Positions 60,744-64,000 of a stretch of DNA of 64,000 bases are shown piece after piece. The notes beneath the pieces are model-generated. The model was not told the origin of the DNA and did no database searches. It worked only from the letters and a program-made list of their open reading frames with translations. The stretch is from positions 817,541-881,540 of the forward strand of contig JACTAT010000042.1 in assembly GCA_014526335.1 (NCBI GenBank), read 5' to 3'. The DNA is from Chrysaora quinquecirrha. Its lineage: Eukaryota > Cnidaria > Scyphozoa > Semaeostomeae > Pelagiidae. Numbering within the stretch: position 1 is the first letter of the stretch; each line of letters begins with the position of its first letter. The position numbers were made by a program, and so were the translations under genes.

Positions 60744-61278
60744 CAGGGACGCCTGCACTTATGGAGGGCAAGGGGGGCAAAGGTTTGAAGAAGGGCAACT
60801 GAGGGGGTCTGGGGCGTGGCCCCAAAGAAAATTTTATGTGACCACGCCCTCTAGAAGCATGGAAAACGTGGGAAATGCCCTATAAATTTTTCATTGACAA
60901 TAAAACTGTTTAAGATTTACTCGATTTCGCAAGAGCAATCTTTTGTTATTTGAAGAATTCTTATGCATTTAAAGTCATAAAGTTGAGAAATATGATGTTG
61001 CTATTGGTTTTCGAAAAGTGATTTTCTCTGTTCAATAATTTTTGAAAAATTACGGGCGACAAGTTTCACATTGATTTTCCCTGGACCCAGAAACAAATAA
61101 TGAAATCAACATATTATGGTCCTTTCTTGCCTTTCTTCTAATTCAATATTTATCAGACAACTTTAAAGCTATTTTAAAAATAATTGTTGTTGCTGAGGGC
61201 ACATCTTGCCCCTCCTTGCCCCCCTTGGATAAGGGCAGGAGGGGCAGTTGCCCCCCCCCCCCACCGCAGGCGTCCTTG
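60744..61278. mobile_element. hAT MITE, 535 bp
   Basis: Ends CAGGGACGCCTGC and, on the other strand, CAAGGACGCCTGC. The perfect 8-bp target duplication ACAATTTT lies at 60736-60743 and 61279-61286. GGGGCAA / TTGCCCC-rich subterminal sequence is present at both ends. Non-autonomous. Confidence 0.92.
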
Positions 61279-61444
61279 ACAATTTTGTTTCGAACAAAAA
61301 TTTTCTTGCTTAACCATCAACATTGTTTTTGGGGTACAGTGGGAGCACTGGAATTATTTTAGAATAGAATCGCGGGAGTAAGCCATATTCCTTGGGTCTC
61401 CTGATTCTCGCAACTTTTGATTTCGAACTCGCAATCAACCTCTT

Positions 61445-61834
61445 ATGGAACTCGTTACTCGGATATTAAATGAAACTCACAGCAAGCACAATTACACTTT
61501 TTTTTTCAATAAGGAACTTGACTTTGGTCCAGCCCTCAAGAGTTGCTTAACATATCTAGGATTTCAGCCGTCACAGAATGCCTGGTACCCCCTAAAACCT
61601 CTTATTTTGGCTCTTTTCTGGCTTCTCAATGTAACTGACAAGTTTGCAAGGATGTACAGTATAAAGAAAGCTATTTCACCAGAAATTTTAGCAAAATCTC
61701 AGCCCTGGTTGCTTATTGAACAGTTGCTTATTAAAAAAAAGAGTGTAGAGCAACTCGCGTTTTACCCTGTCATGTCCAGGGGTGGTCAGTGTGTGTCAGT
61801 ACGATTTATTGAATCTAGGAATAACGAAGCCTGA
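61445..61834 (+). CDS. Unrecognised 129-residue ORF
   Basis: ATG at 61445, TGA at 61832. Middle hydrophobic stretch PLKPLILALFWLLNVT could be a membrane segment; the rest is mixed (MELVTRILNE..., KSVEQLAFYPVMSRGG). No family recognised and no clear splice context. It could be a chance ORF or an old exon. Confidence 0.25.
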   Translation: MELVTRILNETHSKHNYTFFFNKELDFGPALKSCLTYLGFQPSQNAWYPLKPLILALFWLLNVTDKFARMYSIKKAISPEILAKSQPWLLIEQLLIKKKSVEQLAFYPVMSRGGQCVSVRFIESRNNEA

Positions 61835-63106
61835 AGGATTCCAGAAAGTTATCCCTTATGTCCGGAGTCCAGAAAACGGAGAGAATCTGTACAGAATTCA
61901 GTAATGGATGAGGCAGGTTTGAAGTTGAAAAAATGAGGCAAGGCAGACTTGAGAAAATACAATTCAAAGAAAGAAAAACAGGCACAACAGAGCAAAATTC
62001 TCACAGGATACTCATTTCAAGATTTTGATAATAATACAACATGATGCACTTGCATTTACATTAATACTAATGAGAAAATAAAGTTTACAATATCAAAATG
62101 AATTATAAACCAACTATCTCACAAAAAAATAACAACAACAATATTTTCATAAGTTGGGGATGGGAAAGAATTTGTTGCTGCTAGAAGGCATATCTGACTC
62201 AAGGAACTTACAATATAACACCAGAAGTATATGACAATCATATTGTTCTTGAGATTTAAAAATGGTTTTGCCTGCTCCAAGAGGGGTACTTCCAATGTTG
62301 AATATACCAGACAAGCCACCCAAATGCAGGTTACATTTTCAGCAACAACTTCCCTACATGCTGGTCTGAGATGCTGGTCTGCTGGTCTGGCTCATGCAAA
62401 GAATCTCTACACATGGTTAGTACAATCCATGAAATTGATTGTGGGTTCTTTTTGAAGGCCAGGCTATAGTTTTGCCTTTTGAGTCAATTAAATGGTGAAA
62501 ATTGGTTAAATGTATTTCGTTATTAGGGCAAATGCATTTCCACCATATTTAGAGTGTCCTCAGTTGTTAAACAGCACTTAAATTAGGCCGAAAAATTTGA
62601 GATATTGCTATAAATGGGTAAAAACTTTAACTGTTTAACTTTATCTGTAAATGAATGGGTTTGGAAAATGGGCTGTACGTCTGGTATTTTGAACAATGAA
62701 GTACCCCCCATAGGTATCTATTTTGTGCTTTTTTATCCATATAAATTTGCTCCATCCTCTGCCTTATGCATTCTCCAGATGCCATTGCTCTTCTAAGAAA
62801 AACCATCTAGCTATATGAACGATATGAACTTTTTAACTCTGACTTTGTTGCTGGCAGGACATCAGCTTTTTCCTAAGCAAAGAAGGACAAGATTTTAGAT
62901 AGTTTTGCCAGTGCAACCACACCCTGAGATGAAAGCTCAAGTTTTCAACAGGCTAATTCGGTTAATTCGCATCCCTTTCCAATTCATACCGGTACCTACC
63001 TTGTCTATATCACTAATATCCTAATATTTCCATCATGCTTCCATCTGGCCATGGCCTAAACGCTTCGACGAAGTTGCAGCAAAAGTAATCACAAGGTCCT
63101 ATCATA
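61835..63106. other. Non-coding sequence
   Basis: AT-rich with no supported gene. A short run of GCTGGTCTG words is present at about 62360-62390. Confidence 0.45.
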
Positions 63107-64000
63107 AAAGTGGACTGACATTTCTTGCCTCGTTTCCATAATTCTATTCGATTGAAGATACTGCGACCCCCTGACAAAAATCTCTCTCATCTCACTTTTT
63201 GCTGCTCGGCTCAACTCCGCTGAAAAAAATTTGTTTCAACAAATTTGTTCGATTGCTAATTGAAACAAATAAAACTATTTATCGGCAAAGCAGCTATTAT
63301 TCTAAAAATTGAAAAAACAAATACACTTTATCTATTCTATTCTTCGCTTACCGAAAACTAAATCATAACTCTTTCCTCGTAATAATTGTATTACTCAAGT
63401 AGATGTAAGACATGAATGGCCAAAGTTTATGCAATATTTTTACCAATGCGGGCAGAAAAACGTCAAGGCAAAAGACATGAAATATCAAAACAAACTAATG
63501 CGATTCTTGTTAACGTTAACATAATTTCCGCTATACATTTTAAATTTTATGGGTAGCACATATTAAAGGACGGCTACTATCTAAACAAAAGTTAACAAAC
63601 AAAAATCTAGATTTTCTGGTCGATTCAATGCGCGATTCAATGCGACAAATTTTAAATTGCAAATTTGATTCAACTTCTATTTTCTAGCGGTGAACGAATA
63701 CCTATAAGGACATAAAGTCAAAATTACGGATAATGCAACAAAATGTATGTGAGGGCTCGGGGCAGCTAGACAGCCTTTATACAGCCTTTTTGTTCTGTGC
63801 AGTTTTTGACGAAGAAAGTTTGAGAGCGGAGACTTTGGAACTCAAAACCAGAAAAAACCGTGGAGAATCTTAAACAAAATGTCAGGAAGCTGAATCAACT
63901 TCAACTTTCTACTACAGGCACTTAAAGCATCTACAAAAGAAATTTTCTCGATGATACAATAAAGTTCAGAAATATTTACTGTTGCAGTTCCTTTGACTTG
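63107..64000 (+). mobile_element. hAT-like element copy 2, truncated by the window end
   Basis: Homologous over its whole length to the reverse complement of 44839-45682. It begins abruptly at AAAGTGGACTGACA, lacking the terminal ~75 bp present in copy 1, and runs past 64000. It shares GCGACCCCCTGACAAAAATC with the outer element at 32575. No transposase is seen. Confidence 0.8.

Overview
The window looks like nuclear DNA of a metazoan, probably an aquatic invertebrate. It is AT-rich, has GT-AG introns, long satellite arrays, KDZ and hAT DNA transposons, a LINE, a tRNA-derived SINE and many MITEs. I cannot name the species. I see no complete ordinary host gene. One unrecognised spliced exon (49722-50102, minus strand) is the best host-gene candidate.

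Left part (1-22270) is an array of a ~138-bp satellite (A). It is split by one ~12.0-kb DNA transposon of the KDZ (Kyakuja/Dileera/Zisupton) superfamily at 1873-13871, flanked by the 7-bp duplication GGAAGCC. Intact copies of the target site elsewhere in the array act as empty-site controls. The element carries a 16-exon KDZ transposase on the plus strand (about 2094-9419). Convergent to it is a five-exon minus-strand accessory gene (13711-11162) coding for a homeodomain followed by an HMG-box-like region. Between the genes lie a 109/110-bp minisatellite and a foldback repeat. Both genes show breaks, so this copy is probably non-functional, unless some breaks are assembly indels. The accessory gene is the most interesting item in the window.

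Middle part (22270-42260) is an array of a second, unrelated ~105-bp satellite (B). Its unit is itself two ~52-bp halves. It is interrupted at 32575-36212 by a hAT-like element that appears to contain a second hAT element (32867-36066) with a frameshifted KIAA1586-like transposase. The ~105-bp period equals 35 codons, which produces many long but spurious ORFs.

Right part (42260-64000) is a mosaic of mobile DNA: a 5'-truncated LINE; relatives of the outer hAT-like element; a 760-bp inverted duplication around a 500-N assembly gap; a SINE; three MITEs with CAG-type hAT termini (two with perfect 8-bp target duplications); a piggyBac-type MITE at TTAA nested in an older repeat; and several micro- and minisatellites.
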